NCBI RefSeq assembly: GCF_042186555.1
Contig: NC_133336.1
Span: 35,666,257-35,730,256, forward strand
Direction of reading: 5' to 3'
From: Aquarana catesbeiana
Taxonomy: Eukaryota; Chordata; Amphibia; Anura; Ranidae
Length of the DNA stretch: 64,000 bases
Shown: positions 29,379-40,916 of the stretch, piece by piece
Numbering within the stretch: position 1 is the first letter of the stretch
Layout: each line of letters begins with the position of its first letter
Position numbers and translations under genes: made by a program
The notes under the pieces: generated by a model
Told to the model about the DNA's origin: nothing
Database searches by the model: none
What the model saw: the letters and a program-made list of their open reading frames with translations, nothing else

Positions 29379-30665
29379 CTATCACCCGCACGCCGTATAG
29401 ACAGATGATGGTGGGCGGGATGCTCCATTGTTCTGAGACGACGTCTTATGCTGTTACCTGAGTGTCACCGCACTTGCGATCATGGTGTGACCCCGATCAC
29501 GGTAAACAGTAGACATGTGCAATTCGTTTCGTTCCAAATTCGTTTTTTAACAAATTTCGGCAAATTAGATAATTCGGAAACATCAGAATTAACGAAAACC
29601 CGTTTAACATATTATTTCGAATATTCGTAAATTTGAATATTCGAAAATTTGTAACTTCGTACATTGGTAAATGCGTACATTCGTACATTGGTAAATTTGT
29701 ACATTGATACATTGGTAAATTGGTAAATTTGTAAATTCGGAAATCTGAAATAATTAACAAATAATAACTTAACCATTACTAACTATTAAATTATAGGTAT
29801 TGTAATTTCCTTTCAAATTTAGCTGTTAGCGAACGTAACACATACAAATTTATACGAAGTTACGAACTATCCAAAATAACGAATGCCGTATCCAAACGAA
29901 TGGAACGTAATTAATTAATAATAATAAATAATAATAATAAAAAGTTTCTGAATTTTCTAATTTACAAATTTCCAAATTTTCGAATTCACAAATGTACGAA
30001 TATATACGAATTTTCAAATTTACGAATGTGCGAATTTACGAATGTACGAATTGCGATCATAACGAATGACCCGAAAAGCAAAAAAAAAAAAAAATAAAAA
30101 CAAACAAATTTTTTGGCAGTGCACCTGTCTCGTAAAGAGCTGATAACGCTTTTCCCATGTGATCAGCTGTTTCCAATCACAGATGATCGCGTGTGAACAA
30201 GGAAATGCGGGTTGTTGGCTCTCCCCGCCTCACACTGACAGAGTGTGAGGAGAGGAGAGCCGATCAGCGGCATTTCTTCACATAGGAGACTTGTATAGGT
30301 AATCAGGGCCCCAACAGTGCTCATCAGTGATGCAAGTCAGTGCTGCCTTTCAGTGACCATCAGTGCTGCATATTAGTGCCTCCTCATCAGTGCCCTTCAA
30401 TGCCTTCTCATCAGTGCCCATCAGTGGAGCCTCATCAGCGCACATCAGTGAAGGAGAAAAATTACCTTTTTACAAAACTTTTTTTCCCCAACATTTTTGG
30501 TCTTTTTTTTTTTTTTTAATAAAATAAAGCTCTATTGTGTGAAAAAAAAAAAAAGAATAACATTTTTATTTGGGTACAGCGTTGCATGACCACGCAATCA
30601 TCATTCAAAGTGTGACGGCGCTGAAAGCTGAACATTGGCCTGGGCAGGAAGGGGGTAAAAATTAA
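29375..30665. mobile_element. TTAA-flanked element containing an AT-rich fold-back
   Basis: Begins on the terminal TTAA of the previous element and ends at TTAA 30662-30665. The left end resembles the palindromic element at 56019 (GATGGTGGGCGGGAT block). The right end (near 30585-30655) matches the right end of the large piggyBac element (TTGGGTACAGCGTTGCATG). A CATCAGTGC minisatellite lies at about 30320-30455. Confidence 0.7.
29510..30075. repeat. AT-rich fold-back built of ATTCGTA-type units
   Basis: The left arm (29515-29755) is composed of short TTCGTACATTGGTAAAT-like units and the right arm (29940-30070) of the complementary AATTTACGAATGTACGAAT units, so the region can fold on itself. 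Edges are approximate. Confidence 0.7.
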
Positions 30666-32083
30666 GATTCCTGGTAGATGTTCCATGGGCACTTCCAGAT
30701 CAATGTTTATCTTTGTTGCTAGTGTTCATTTTTCCTGTAGATGGCAATATAACCTAACAGCCTAGGAATTCCCGTGTCCCTTAAAGGACTCCAAAAAAAG
30801 AATTTTGCAGTGAGTACAAAAATCCAATTTTTTTTTTCTTTTTAGGTAATTACCGTGTGAACAAGACACAATGTTACTTACCTTGCCTGTTCCATGTTCA
30901 CAAATAATCTCCTCTTTACTTATGCAATTTTCTTTACTGTTTCACTCAAGAAACATCCCTGCAGACAAGGTTTTCGATCATGACATAATTAAGCCTTCCA
31001 TACATATAAAAAAAGCACAAATGAATCGTGGCAGCTGCACTTTTCTTTATGAGGAAGCCTTTCTGACAGCTTTCCTCTCTATTGCTCTTAAGTATTTTCC
31101 CCAAAATGAATTAAAGTCAGGTAAATTAGTCAGCTTTCATTCAAAGTGACAGCCCATCGCGTTTCACGGCCTCTTCAAGCTTGTTCAACATCAGGAGGAT
31201 TGCCACTGATCACAATTCGTTCATTCTGTGCGCTGCTTGAATGAAAATCTAGTTACCATTTACAACAGTCTCCTTAACGTCCAAGATAAGATGCATACTT
31301 TGATCTCTAGATTTACGGGTTTGATTGAGGCATTCAGTCTAATTACCATTTCAGCAGGAGAAAAAGCAGTATGAAAGTTGTATTTTAAAACATAAAATGC
31401 CAATCACGGTTGCCATTTTGCACCATTATTTGTTGTTGAGCTTTTTGGTATTTGACAAGTAACTAAACAGGGGTTTGATGTCTTATTTTTTTTATTTTTT
31501 TAATTCTTTAAATTTGTCTGGCTTCCTTTCCCCACAATACATAATTCATCACAGCCTGAATGTTTTCTCCTCCTACTGGAATGTAATAGTCAAAGCAATA
31601 TGATTCTATAATTGGGTTCTTTCTGATATGAACTTGCATTAAAAATAAGAACAAGTCTCAAGTCACAGGACTCGAGCTAGGATTTATAGTGTAAACACAA
31701 TTTTAAAAGGCTCGCTGGGTTAGGACTTGTTCAGTTTATTTTGATGCTTGGAGAACACACATCACACTAATGATGACATAAAAGATATATGACCTCTTTT
31801 TATGTTTTGTATATTACCTTTTTAACTTTATCCAATTAAAATTTCATAACTTTTTACCCTATGTGTGTGCCTATAAAGTCCATCTTTGCAATTTTTTTTA
31901 GTTTTTTCCAATCAATATTGGGACATTGTTACTAGTGCATCCACAGTGTCACCCTGTGAGGATACATGTTAAATTCCATTTTTTTTACTTATGTTGATGC
32001 TTGAAATGGGTTTGACTGCAAGTTAAATAACATATTGGAATATTGCAATTCAGTGCAAATTAAATGAGCATAAATTGGTCTGG
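30666..32083. other. Longest repeat-poor stretch
   Basis: I recognise no element here. The part from about 30940 to 31400 is compositionally mixed, with many homeodomain-like TAAT/ATTA cores and an interior of balanced GC. It might be conserved non-coding sequence, but nothing in one sequence can prove it. No supported coding frame. Confidence 0.4.
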
Positions 32084-32186
32084 GGTCTGGTATGGATTTT
32101 GGGGGGGACCCCACGCCAATTGTTTAATTTTGGCGTGGGGTTCACCTTAAAATCTATACCAGACCCGTAGGGCCTGGTATGGACTG
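32084..32186. repeat. Hairpin with GGTCTGGTATGGATTTT arms
   Basis: Left arm GGTCTGGTATGGATTTT + CACGCCAA, right arm the complement (TTGGCGTG, then AAATCTATACCAGACC). The same words occur in the element at 58697-60016. Confidence 0.75.
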
Positions 32187-32599
32187 TCAGGAGCTGGCAA
32201 TACATTACAGCCGCAAGCAAGTTTAAATTAAATGTTTTCCTTTAGAAATGTCATTTTGCTGTGGCACTGTTCTATACATTGCACAGATGCGCCACTTTGC
32301 AGGCAGACTAAGGGGATCCCCCTAGGAACGATATTTAAAGGAATATTTCATTTTTTGTTTCACTTTAAGCATTATTACAATCACTGCTCTTGAAAAAAAT
32401 GGTTGTTTTAAAAGCTTTTTTTTGCATTGATTCATGTCTCCTGGGGCAGTACCCGGGTCCCCATACACTTTTTATGGCAATAACTTGCATATAAGCCTTT
32501 AAAATGAGCACTTTTGATTTCTCATGTTCATGTCCCATAGACTTTAACAGGGTTTGCATGTTCACTAGAACTTTTTACGTGTTTGCGTGTTCTGGTGCG
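32187..32599. other. Unassigned sequence
   Basis: No gene or clear repeat recognised. Confidence 0.4.
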
Positions 32600-32619
32600 A
32601 ACCGCCACTAATGGTCATG

Positions 32620-33543
32620 TTGGAAAAGTGCACAATGACCAAGGGCACGGAGTGATGGTAGCATCTTCTTTTAACATAGAGGAGAACATCTGTGAATTCA
32701 TGATACCATCAATGAAATGCAGCTCCCCGACACCAGCAGCACTCATGCAGCCTCACAGAAGGACACTGCCGCCACCATGTTTGACTGTAGGCACCATGCA
32801 TTTTTCTTTGTATTCCTCACCTTTGCGATGCCATACAGTTTTTAAGCCATCAGTTTCAAAAACATTTATCTTGGTCTCATCACTCCAGAGTCCCAGTGAT
32901 GGATGAGAGAGGGGACAGCAGTCTCCGAGGACAGCAGCCGCCTAGCCTACCAGCCTACTTTAACCATTACATTACCGGTTACCACTTAACCCTTGAACTT
33001 CCAGCCTGTCCCCTATGGACCAAGTTGCTCAGCCCTTTATATCTCCTGTTATATATGGACTTGTGTGTTTGCGCTTATAGTTACCAATACTCTGTTTTAC
33101 AGAGTCCCAGTAGTCGTCTTCTTTTTCAGCATAGGTCTTGGCAAGTTCTAGGTGGGCTTTTTTTTGCATGGGCTTTAGGAGAGGCTTCCTTCATGGACGA
33201 CACCCATGCATGCCATTCCTCTGCAGTGTACACCATATTGTGTTTGGCTTACTACTATTTTAGCTAACTGCAGTGAACTTGCATGGCGATTTTCTTCAAC
33301 CCTTCTCATCAGAAGACACTCCTGTTGAGGTGTTAACTTCCATGGACAACCTGGACATCTTCATGAGATGGTTGCAGTTCCATCTTTGTTAAATTTATGG
33401 ATCACTTTTGCTACAGTATTCTGACTGATAATTAAAGCTTTGCTGATCTTCTTGTAGCCTTCACCTTTCTTGTGTAAAGAAATTATTTTCTTTCTCAGGC
33501 CTTGTGACATTTCTCTTCCATGTGGTGCCATTGCTGACAGCAT
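32620..33543 (-). pseudogene. Tc1 transposase pseudogene
   Basis: Start ATG at 33541-33543 followed by a helix-turn-helix part (residues 1-60, open). Frames then shift; the catalytic WSDETKINVF block is readable near 32870, and a KHGGGSV block and a SAAGVGELHFIDG-like stretch follow. The region with the second and third catalytic residues is missing. The insertion 32898-33099 splits the gene just before the WSDE block. Confidence 0.83.
32898..33099. mobile_element. 202-bp insertion with a 12-bp target duplication
   Basis: Flanked by CAGAGTCCCAGT at 32886-32897 and 33100-33111. The interior has no inverted ends and no poly-A. A long duplication points to target-primed (LINE-driven) integration, so a SINE-like element is likely. 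Family not recognised. Confidence 0.75.
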
Positions 33544-33972
33544 GAAAGGGGAGGTTTTCTTTGTTAATCAACGCCCTTTTTTAAGCAACTGTCTGCTGGA
33601 CACCCGTTTAATGAATAATTAGACTCACCTGTAGTTGAATTCTTGATAATTATGATTTTGTTGTCTAAAATTTAGCTTTGCTCCTAAGACTTTCAATGGG
33701 GCTGTATTCATTTTTGCAACATGGTCTTGAATTAATTTGTTAGGAAAAATACTTTTTTGTGAGTGCAAATTAACAAATCTTGGTTGCAATCAATGGCCTA
33801 CATCTGTGGGAGTATTTTGTAGTATAGTGTCCCATAGAAAAAGTTGATTCTGAAAGAAAGGTAAAGGTTTTCTGACAAATCTGTTGGGGTGTACTCATTT
33901 ATACTGAGCACTGTATATATTTGAAAATCCATCAATCCTGATGTACTGACAGCCAATCTCATTTTTTGAGGC

Positions 33973-34095
33973 CCTAAAATGCTAGGACAGTACAAATTCT
34001 CCCCAGATCACCCCTTTTTGGAAAGTAGACAGCCTGAGGCATTTAGTAAGAGGCATGGTGTGTTTTTTTAAGTTGTCATTTTTTTGTCCTAATTT
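33973..34095. repeat. Fragment of the piggyBac-associated ~390-bp satellite
   Basis: Contains TTTTTGGAAAGTAGACAG and TAAGAGGCATGGTG blocks matching the units at 45530-48170. Probably left from an old TTAA element. Confidence 0.6.
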
Positions 34096-34339
34096 TTTAA
34101 AAATGAAGAAATTTAATGTTTTTTTTTTATTTTAGTAATTTTTATTGAGTTTTAAAATAGCACACAAAACTAGAAAACTGTGGTGGTATAGTTACAGAGG
34201 GAAGAAAGGAAAAAGGCTGTTGTATTTAGTAACACAATCACAGAAACAATCGCAATTATACAAAATAGATCAAACAAAAAAGAGAATATGTTTTACAGTA
34301 TATTGTATAATACTATTGTATAAAAAGACATCAACATAG

Positions 34340-34737
34340 TATTTATTATCCATCCAAGGTTTCCACATTTTGTTGAATAATGCACATTTGACGATAGTGT
34401 GGGAGTACATTTTTTCATACAAAAATTGCGTATTAGTTAGATCTACAACTTCTATAGGGGTGGGTGCCAGATTGTTAGTCCAGTGCCTAGCTATAACTGT
34501 TTTTGCTGCCATTAAAATATGTAATACAACAGTCCTTAGACTATGATGGAAGCTATGTATGCCCAAGTGTAGGATTGCGAGAGCAGGGTTGGGGTAAGTT
34601 AATACACCGGTGGTCTCTGAAAGGATGAAGAAATTTTTTCTCCAAAATCTAGTTTTTTGCATGACCAAAAAGTGTGAATGAGATTGCCCACATACCCTCC
34701 AACATAGAGGAGAGTGGGTCTTGGAGAATTTCAACAT
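34340..34737 (-). pseudogene. L1 ORF2 C-terminal fragment
   Basis: The open minus-strand frame reads a FLYEKMYSHT stretch and a KMWKPWMD stretch near its end, both typical of the C-terminus of frog L1-like ORF2. The start of the frame is not natural. Confidence 0.75.
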
Positions 34738-35033
34738 TTGGAATGGTGTTGGGTACTATTGAGAGAGCAGTTTTTGTGATTGTTCCCAGTGGGGAAATGC
34801 CCTTTTGAGTGGGGGACAGAGAGGAAAGAAATTGCCAGACCTTGCCAGATATTTGCAGGCATGGAGGGGGGTCTTTGTGAAAGTGGGTTTCCTGAATGGC
34901 GATTTATATCAGCTTTGTTGGAAGTTGCTTCCTTCCATAGAGAGTGGCACCTCTCTGGGTGGTTTAGGCCTCGGACATTTAGAGACATGAGCTTAAGTCC
35001 CATTTGCATGTATTTGGTTGATATGGAGAGCAA
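34738..35033 (-). pseudogene. L1 ORF2 N-terminal fragment
   Basis: Reads KLMSLNVRGLNHPE, the start of an L1-type endonuclease, in one frame from about 35003. The frame then decays and joins the C-terminal fragment. Confidence 0.78.
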
Positions 35034-35756
35034 TGTTGGAGATCAAATATGAGAAGTCTTGAAGAAGGATGTAGACCACCATGGGTAGTAGAATGGGAGC
35101 GTCAGGAAGTGTTGATGAGAAAGAATGTTCTATATTTGGAAGAAGAGTGCTTCTGGATATATAAGGTGTGGTCTAATTCATTCAGCCAGGATGATGGGAG
35201 ACAGAAGAGAACAAAAGTCATAACACAAATTGGGTCAACTCCCCTGGGTGTGTTTGGGATCAGGTAGTCAGGGGAACTGGGTGAAACTCTTAAAGCATTA
35301 ACACAGGTTGCCAAAAAAAAACAGGAAACGTAACCTGCCCAAACCAGAAGTTGAAAAAAAAACAAGTAAAAAGAAAAGGTCCATGTAGAACCAAGTGTGC
35401 AGTATCCACTGCAAATTTTTGCAGGGTATAGGGTACGGTGGAAGGTACTTCATCTAGCTTCAGGATCCCTGGAGTCAGGCGAGAACGTAGAGATGACATC
35501 TCCTAGGTGTTTCGTAGAAGCAGTAAAGACTTGCTGGACACTACTTGTCAGTCATGATATATCATTTTAGGCACCTGATGTGATTAATTTTTGGAAGTAG
35601 ATTGTACCTCAGGTATGATTCCCTATTGCTTGAGAAGATTAAGACCCTCATCTAGTGAAGTAATGAGGTGTGAATTCCCTTGGTGGGTCACACTCAGCTT
35701 GGCTGGATACGCCCATTTGTAGATAAGCTTGTTGTTTCGCAGAGCTTTAGTGATAG

Positions 35757-36130
35757 AATTTCAGTTGCATCGGAGTTGAAAAAGTGTATTGGGAAAAACC
35801 TGGTAAGACCTGGATGTTAGCGGCTTGTGCTGGGATCTGATCATTATGGTGGACTGCTTCTAAAAAAACTTGGAAAAAATTAATCCGCATTAGGACATCG
35901 CAAGGTACTTCTGGAGGAAGGAAGGATGGTTTGGGAATGTGGTGGATCCTGTCAATGGTGAGATCCTCTGACATGAGATTAGGTACCACTGCTTTAAATA
36001 GGTCCCACACAAAGTGAGGTAGTTGGTGGGTCTGTACCGTTTCGGGTATGCCTCTGATTTTTAAATTGTGGCGGCGTGACCTGTCCTTGAGGTCAGCCAC
36101 TTTAGCCTTCAAGAACATTAGGTCATCTTG
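35757..36130 (-). pseudogene. L1 ORF1 fragment
   Basis: The open minus-strand frame begins with a coiled-coil end and DLKDRSRRHNLKIRGIPE, the junction into the RNA-binding domain of L1 ORF1 proteins, and continues through an RIHH-P-KP block. The C-terminal domain is truncated. Confidence 0.82.
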
Positions 36131-36290
36131 ATGATATGCATGTGACTCAACAAGGGCATTAAATGACGTGGTGACTTCTCACATTTTGTTTTTAACATGA
36201 CCCACTCTCCACCCTAGCTCGCGTAGCTCAAGCTGGAATTGATTCAGAAAGGATAGAATATCAGGTTGTATAGATACTGCTAGAGTAAAA

Positions 36291-36651
36291 ACCTATTAAT
36301 AACATGTTTATTATTTATGGTATTAAGGTTTAAACATGCACTACCGACACAGATTCAGTCCTTGTGATATAAATTCAATTTAGTTTTAGTCAGTCTTTTG
36401 ACTAAAATGTAATTTTAGTTTTAGTACTATTTTAGTCGACTAAAATAGTATTAATTTAGTCGATGAAAATATTTTTCAACAAAATTAACACTGTTGCCTA
36501 TTAGCCTAGAAAATGGCCATTACTGTCTTGAAAGATTCAGCTCCCATTGACTTCATTGGGGTTCAAATTTTGGCATTCGAACTTCAGTAAAGTACACCGA
36601 ATTTGCATTGAATCAAACCCAGGTATGTTCAGCTCAGCTCTAGTCACCAGC
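36291..36651. other. Unassigned sequence with a short palindrome
   Basis: An ATTTTAGTCGACTAAAAT palindrome lies near 36427-36444 among further TAGTCGA-type words to 36480, probably the end of an inverted-repeat element. Nothing else recognised. Confidence 0.4.
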
Positions 36652-37151
36652 TTAAAGGATAACTCCATATTCTTGGGAAAAAATAGCAAATAAAAAAATA
36701 CATAGTATGTACAATTGTGATACAAGTCATGTTGTAATTTATTGTTATTAAAAATGGCTTTTTCTGTAAAATGCAATATGGCGCAGATGGTGTACAGCAT
36801 GCCCGCAGAAATGTAATTTCCTGCTTGTGTGATTGGCTCACTGATATTCCAAGAAGTCTGCACTAAGATACAAGTCAGATTTTTGGCATCCCCTGCAACA
36901 TAAATGTAATTTATGGTAAGATACTCCCAAAGGGAAACCACATCTAAAGGGATGCAGACCCTGACACTTTCTTCATTACAGCCTTGCAGGTGCAGCAGCC
37001 GATTGATACAGTTGTACACTTTTCTTTCACTCATGGTTAGTGTTTGGCTGAAGCCATTTATTATCAATCAACTGTATTTACTCTTTTTAAATCATAATCA
37101 CAACAGAAACTACCCAAATGATCCTGATTAAAAGTTCACATACCCCAGTTC

Positions 37152-38562
37152 CTAATACCGTGTATTGCCCCCTTTAACGTCAATGACAGCTTGAAGTCTT
37201 TTGTGGTATTTGTGGAGTAGGTTCTTTATCTTCTCAGATGGTAAAGCTGCCCATTCCTCTTGGCAAAAAGCCTGTCAATTCTTGGGCTGTCTTGCATGAA
37301 CTGCACATTTGAGATCTCCCCAGAGAGGCTTAATGATATTGAGGTCAGGAGACTGAGATGGTGTCAGAAACTATGAATCAGACTGAGACAGAAGTACAGT
37401 TAAATCACACTTGTTTATGAAATAATAAAAAAAGAGTAAATGTAGTCAAAACATAGCCAGAGTTCAGGAACCAGAACGGATAGTCAGACAAGCCAAAATG
37501 TCAGGGAGCCAGAGAACAGCGTAGTAGAAGCAGGATCTGGAGCCAGAAGGAATGTCAGCCAAGCAAGTCTTTAACAGGAACACAGGAGAGCATCTCTAGA
37601 GATGTGACCAAGGCAAAGGCAGAGATCATCTGGTCTGGATGGCATAAGTAGGCAGGATTGACTAGCAGGATATCATCAACAGGTGAGTCACTGTGGAGAG
37701 ATAGGAGCTGGCAATTACCCAACAGCTGAGCGGCCAACTCAGAGAAGGAAGGGCTGAGCCCAGCCCTGACAGATGGCCACTCCAGAACCTTCACTTTATT
37801 CTGCTGTAGCCAATATCAGGTTGACTTGGCCCTGTATTTTGAACCATTGTCATGTTGGAATGTCCAAGTACGTCCCATGCGCAGCTTCCTGACTGATGAA
37901 TGCAAATGTTCCTCCAGTATTTTTTGATTAACATACTGCATTCATCTTGCCAACAATTTTGACCAAATTTCCTATGCCTTTGTAGCTTACACAGCCCCAA
38001 AACATCAGCGATCCACCTCCCGTACCTTTCATCATAAGCCTTGTTGACTCTCCAAATATAGCGCTTATGCTTGTGGCGCAAAAAGCTAAATTTTGGTCTC
38101 ATCACTCCAAATGACTTTGTGCCAGAATGTTTGAGGCTTGTCTCTGTGCTGTTTGGCATATTGTAAGCCAGATACTTTGTGGCATTTGCGTAGTAATGGC
38201 TTTCTTCTGGCGACTCGACCATGCAGCCCATCTTTCTTCAAGTGCCTCCTTATTGTGCATCTTGAAACAGCCACACCACATGTTTTCAGAGAGTCCTGTA
38301 TTTCACCTGAAGTTATTTGTGGGTTTTTCTTTGCATCCCGAACAATTTTCCTGGCAGTTGTGGCTGAAATCTTAGTTGGTCTACCTGACCGTGGTTTGGT
38401 TTCAACAGAACCCCTCATTTTCCACTTCTTGATTAGAGTTTGAACACATTTGCTGATTGGTATTCTCATTTACTTGCATATCTTTCTATATCGCTTTCCT
38501 GTTTTATACAGTTCAACTACCTTTTCCCGCAGATCCTTTGACAATTCTTTTACTTTCCCCAT
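37152..38562 (-). pseudogene. Tc1 transposase pseudogene
   Basis: ATG at 38560-38562. Residues up to the first catalytic Asp (WSDETK near 38090) are largely readable, with paired helix-turn-helix domains and a GRP linker (RSGRPTK). After this the frame shifts at least twice. A QHDNGSK block replaces the usual second-Asp region, and the third catalytic position is Lys in an NIIKPLWGDL context (near 37330) where Glu is normal. The solo LTR 37362-37771 splits the C-terminal part. Inactive. Confidence 0.85.
37362..37771. mobile_element. Solo LTR (410 bp)
   Basis: TGTCAGAAAC...CCCTGACA ends, with a 5-bp target duplication GATGG at 37357-37361 and 37772-37776. Its terminal sequence resembles the LTR of the element at 10997-15532. 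It arose by LTR-LTR recombination after insertion into the Tc1 copy. Confidence 0.9.
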
Positions 38563-39075
38563 GACTCAGAATCCAGAAACGTCAGTGCAGCACTGGATGA
38601 AAGATGCAAGGGTCTGTCAGGAGTCCAGAAACGCATTGCCCTTTTATACACACTCACTAATTACAAGCAAACAGATCACAGGTGAGGATGGTCACCTTTA
38701 ATAGCCATTCAAACCCCTCTGTGTCAATTTGTGTGCATGTTATCAGGCCAAAATCTCCAGGGTATGTAAACTTTTGATCAGGGTCATTTTCGGTATTTTC
38801 TGTTGCCATTATGATTTAAAAAGAGTAAAAACAGTTGATTGATGATAAATGGCTTCAGCCAAACACTAACCATGAGTGAAAGAAAAGTTTTTGTGTTCTC
38901 ATTCATATTCTCTGAAAAATGGCCAAGAAATCATAAATTCTGCCAGGGTATGTAAACTTATCAGCACAGCTGTAACTATGAAATCACTCCCATTCACATT
39001 CATTTTGCACATGGACACAGGCAAACAGCTATTTCTTCAGAATAACAAAAAGGTAGAAATCTGCAACGAAGTTTG

Positions 39076-39550
39076 TCAACTACTTGGCGACTGCCTTCCG
39101 CAGATATACTGCGGCAAGGCTCGGCTGTGCAAATCGACGTACCTGTACGTCGGTCCGTGCATGAGATAGTGTGGACGCGTGCCTGCTACACACCAGGGGA
39201 GCGCGCGTGCGGGCCCGAAAGACTTGATGTCCACCGGCCACCCGCAATCGCGGTACAGAGAGGCAGAATGGGGATCTGCCTATGTAAACAAGGCAGATCC
39301 CCATTCTGACAGGTGACAACACTGAGATCTGCTGTTCCTAGTGATCAGGAACAGCGATCTCTGTGTTGTCCCAGTAAGCCCATCCCCTCACAGTTAGAGC
39401 ACACCCAGGGAACACAGTTAACCCCTTGAAATTTTATTTGGGTACAGAGTTGCACAACTACGCAATTGTCAGTTAAAGAAACGCAGTGCCGTATCGCGAA
39501 AAATGGCCTGGTCATGAAGGGGGTAAACCTTTTGGAGGTGAAGTGGTTAA
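39076..39550. mobile_element. Short TTAA element next to the piggyBac copy
   Basis: The left edge is TCAA (mutated TTAA) then CTACTTGGCGACTGCC; the right edge is GGAGGTGAAGTGGTTAA. Its last 140 bp match the right end of the large element (48480-48617). The central part has a GATCTGCCT/AGGCAGATC palindrome near 39272-39301. The final TTAA (39547-39550) is shared with the piggyBac element. Confidence 0.78.
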
Positions 39551-40916
39551 CCAGTTGCCGACCGCCGCACGACTATATACGTCGACAGAGCGGCACGGGC
39601 AGGCAAAAGGACTTACAGGTACGTCCTTGCCTGCCCGCGGGTGGGGGGTCCGATCGGACCCCCCCCCGGTGCCAGCGGCGGTCGGATCGAGGTCAGGGTC
39701 GATCAAAGGTGAGGGGGAGGCCACTCATTCGTGGCCCCCCCCTCGCGATCGCTCCTGGCCAATGACAAGCTTCCTCGGCTTCTGTGAATGTAAACAGAAG
39801 CAGAGGAAGTGATGTAATCTCTCCTCTAGTCGGTCTTTTCGTCCGGCGCCGAGGAGAGAAGACATCCAAGTAAGTGCACCAACACTACACATACAGTAGA
39901 ACACGCAGGCACACTTGTCACCCCCCTGTCACCCCCCGATCACCCCCTGATCACCCCCCTGTACCCCCTGTCACTCTGACACCAATAGCAGGTTTTTTTT
40001 TTTTCTGATTTATTGCATTGGTGTCAGTTTGTGTCAGTTACAAGTGTTAGGGCAGTTAGGTTAGCCCCCTTTAGGTCTAGGGTACCCCCCTTTAGGTCCA
40101 GGGTACCCCCCTAACCCCCCCTAATAAAGTTTTAACCCCGTGATCACCCCCCGTCGCCAGTGTCACTAAGCGATCGTTTTTCTGATCGCTGTATTAGTGA
40201 CACAGGTGACGCTAGTTAGGGAGGTAAGTATATAGGTTCGCTGTCAGTGTTTTATAGCGACAGGGACCCCCATATACTACCTACTAAAGGTTTTAACCCC
40301 TTGATTGCCCCCTAGTTAACCCTTTCACCAGCGATCACCATATAATTGTTACAGGTGACGCTGGTTAGTTGGTTTGTTTTTTGTAGTTTATTGTAGTTTA
40401 TTACAGTTTTAGGGCACCCGCCGTTTATTACCCTATAAAGGTTTAACCCCCTAATTGCCCGGCGGTGATAGAAGTTAAGTTTTTAGGGTCAGATAAGGTC
40501 TGCGTCGCCCCAGGCAGCGTCAGGTTAGCGCCAGTACCGCTAAAACCCACGCACGCAGCATACACCTCCCTTAGTGCTATAGTATCTGAACGGATCGATA
40601 TCTGATCCGATCAGATCTATACTCCCCAGCAGTTTAGGGTCCCCCAAAAAAACGCAGTGTTAGCGGGATCAGCCCAGATACCTGCTAGCACCTGCGTTTT
40701 GCTCCTCGGCCCAGCCCAGCCCAGCCCACCCAAGTGCAGTATCGATCGATAACTGTCACAAAACACTAAGCACACATAACTGTAGCGTTCGCAGAGTCAG
40801 GCCTGATCCCTGCGATCGCTAACAGTTTTTTGGTAGCGGTTTGAATCAGTCGCTGACAGTCAGGAGCTTTTTTGCCTGTGAGTCTCACTAGTGTACCCCT
40901 AAATTTAGAGGCCAAA

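Larger units (their letters stand above)
32600..33925 (-). mobile_element. Tc1 element, truncated at its 3' end, with a 202-bp insertion
   Basis: A minus-strand transposase relic with a Tc1-type terminal repeat on the right (TGTACTCATTTATACTGAGC near 33890-33915). The left end is missing; the coding similarity stops near 32620. Confidence 0.78.
34100..36290 (-). mobile_element. L1-type LINE, minus strand, with a large internal deletion
   Basis: ORF1 sequence (36130-35757) is followed by the start of ORF2 and then directly by the ORF2 C-terminus; most of the endonuclease and all of the reverse transcriptase are absent. The 3' end near 34140 reads CAATAAAAATTAC on the minus strand. Confidence 0.8.
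37009..38972 (-). mobile_element. Tc1 element with long inverted repeats and a solo LTR inside
   Basis: TA target duplication at 37007-37008 and 38973-38974. Inverted repeats share CAGTTG/CAGCTG ends and a long arm (CACTCATGGTTAGTGTTTGG and complement); the left arm lacks about 80 bp. The transposase runs on the minus strand. The intact relative at 28.98 kb shows the empty site. Confidence 0.88.

Noticed and set aside
36537..37067. 176-codon minus-strand open frame
   Set aside because: It lies in the left piece of a TTAA element and the end of a Tc1 repeat; no domain is visible and it crosses the element boundary.
40872..40916. Longer piggyBac transposase of 669 residues
   Set aside because: The extension starts at TTG; the ATG at 40917 gives a protein of usual length.
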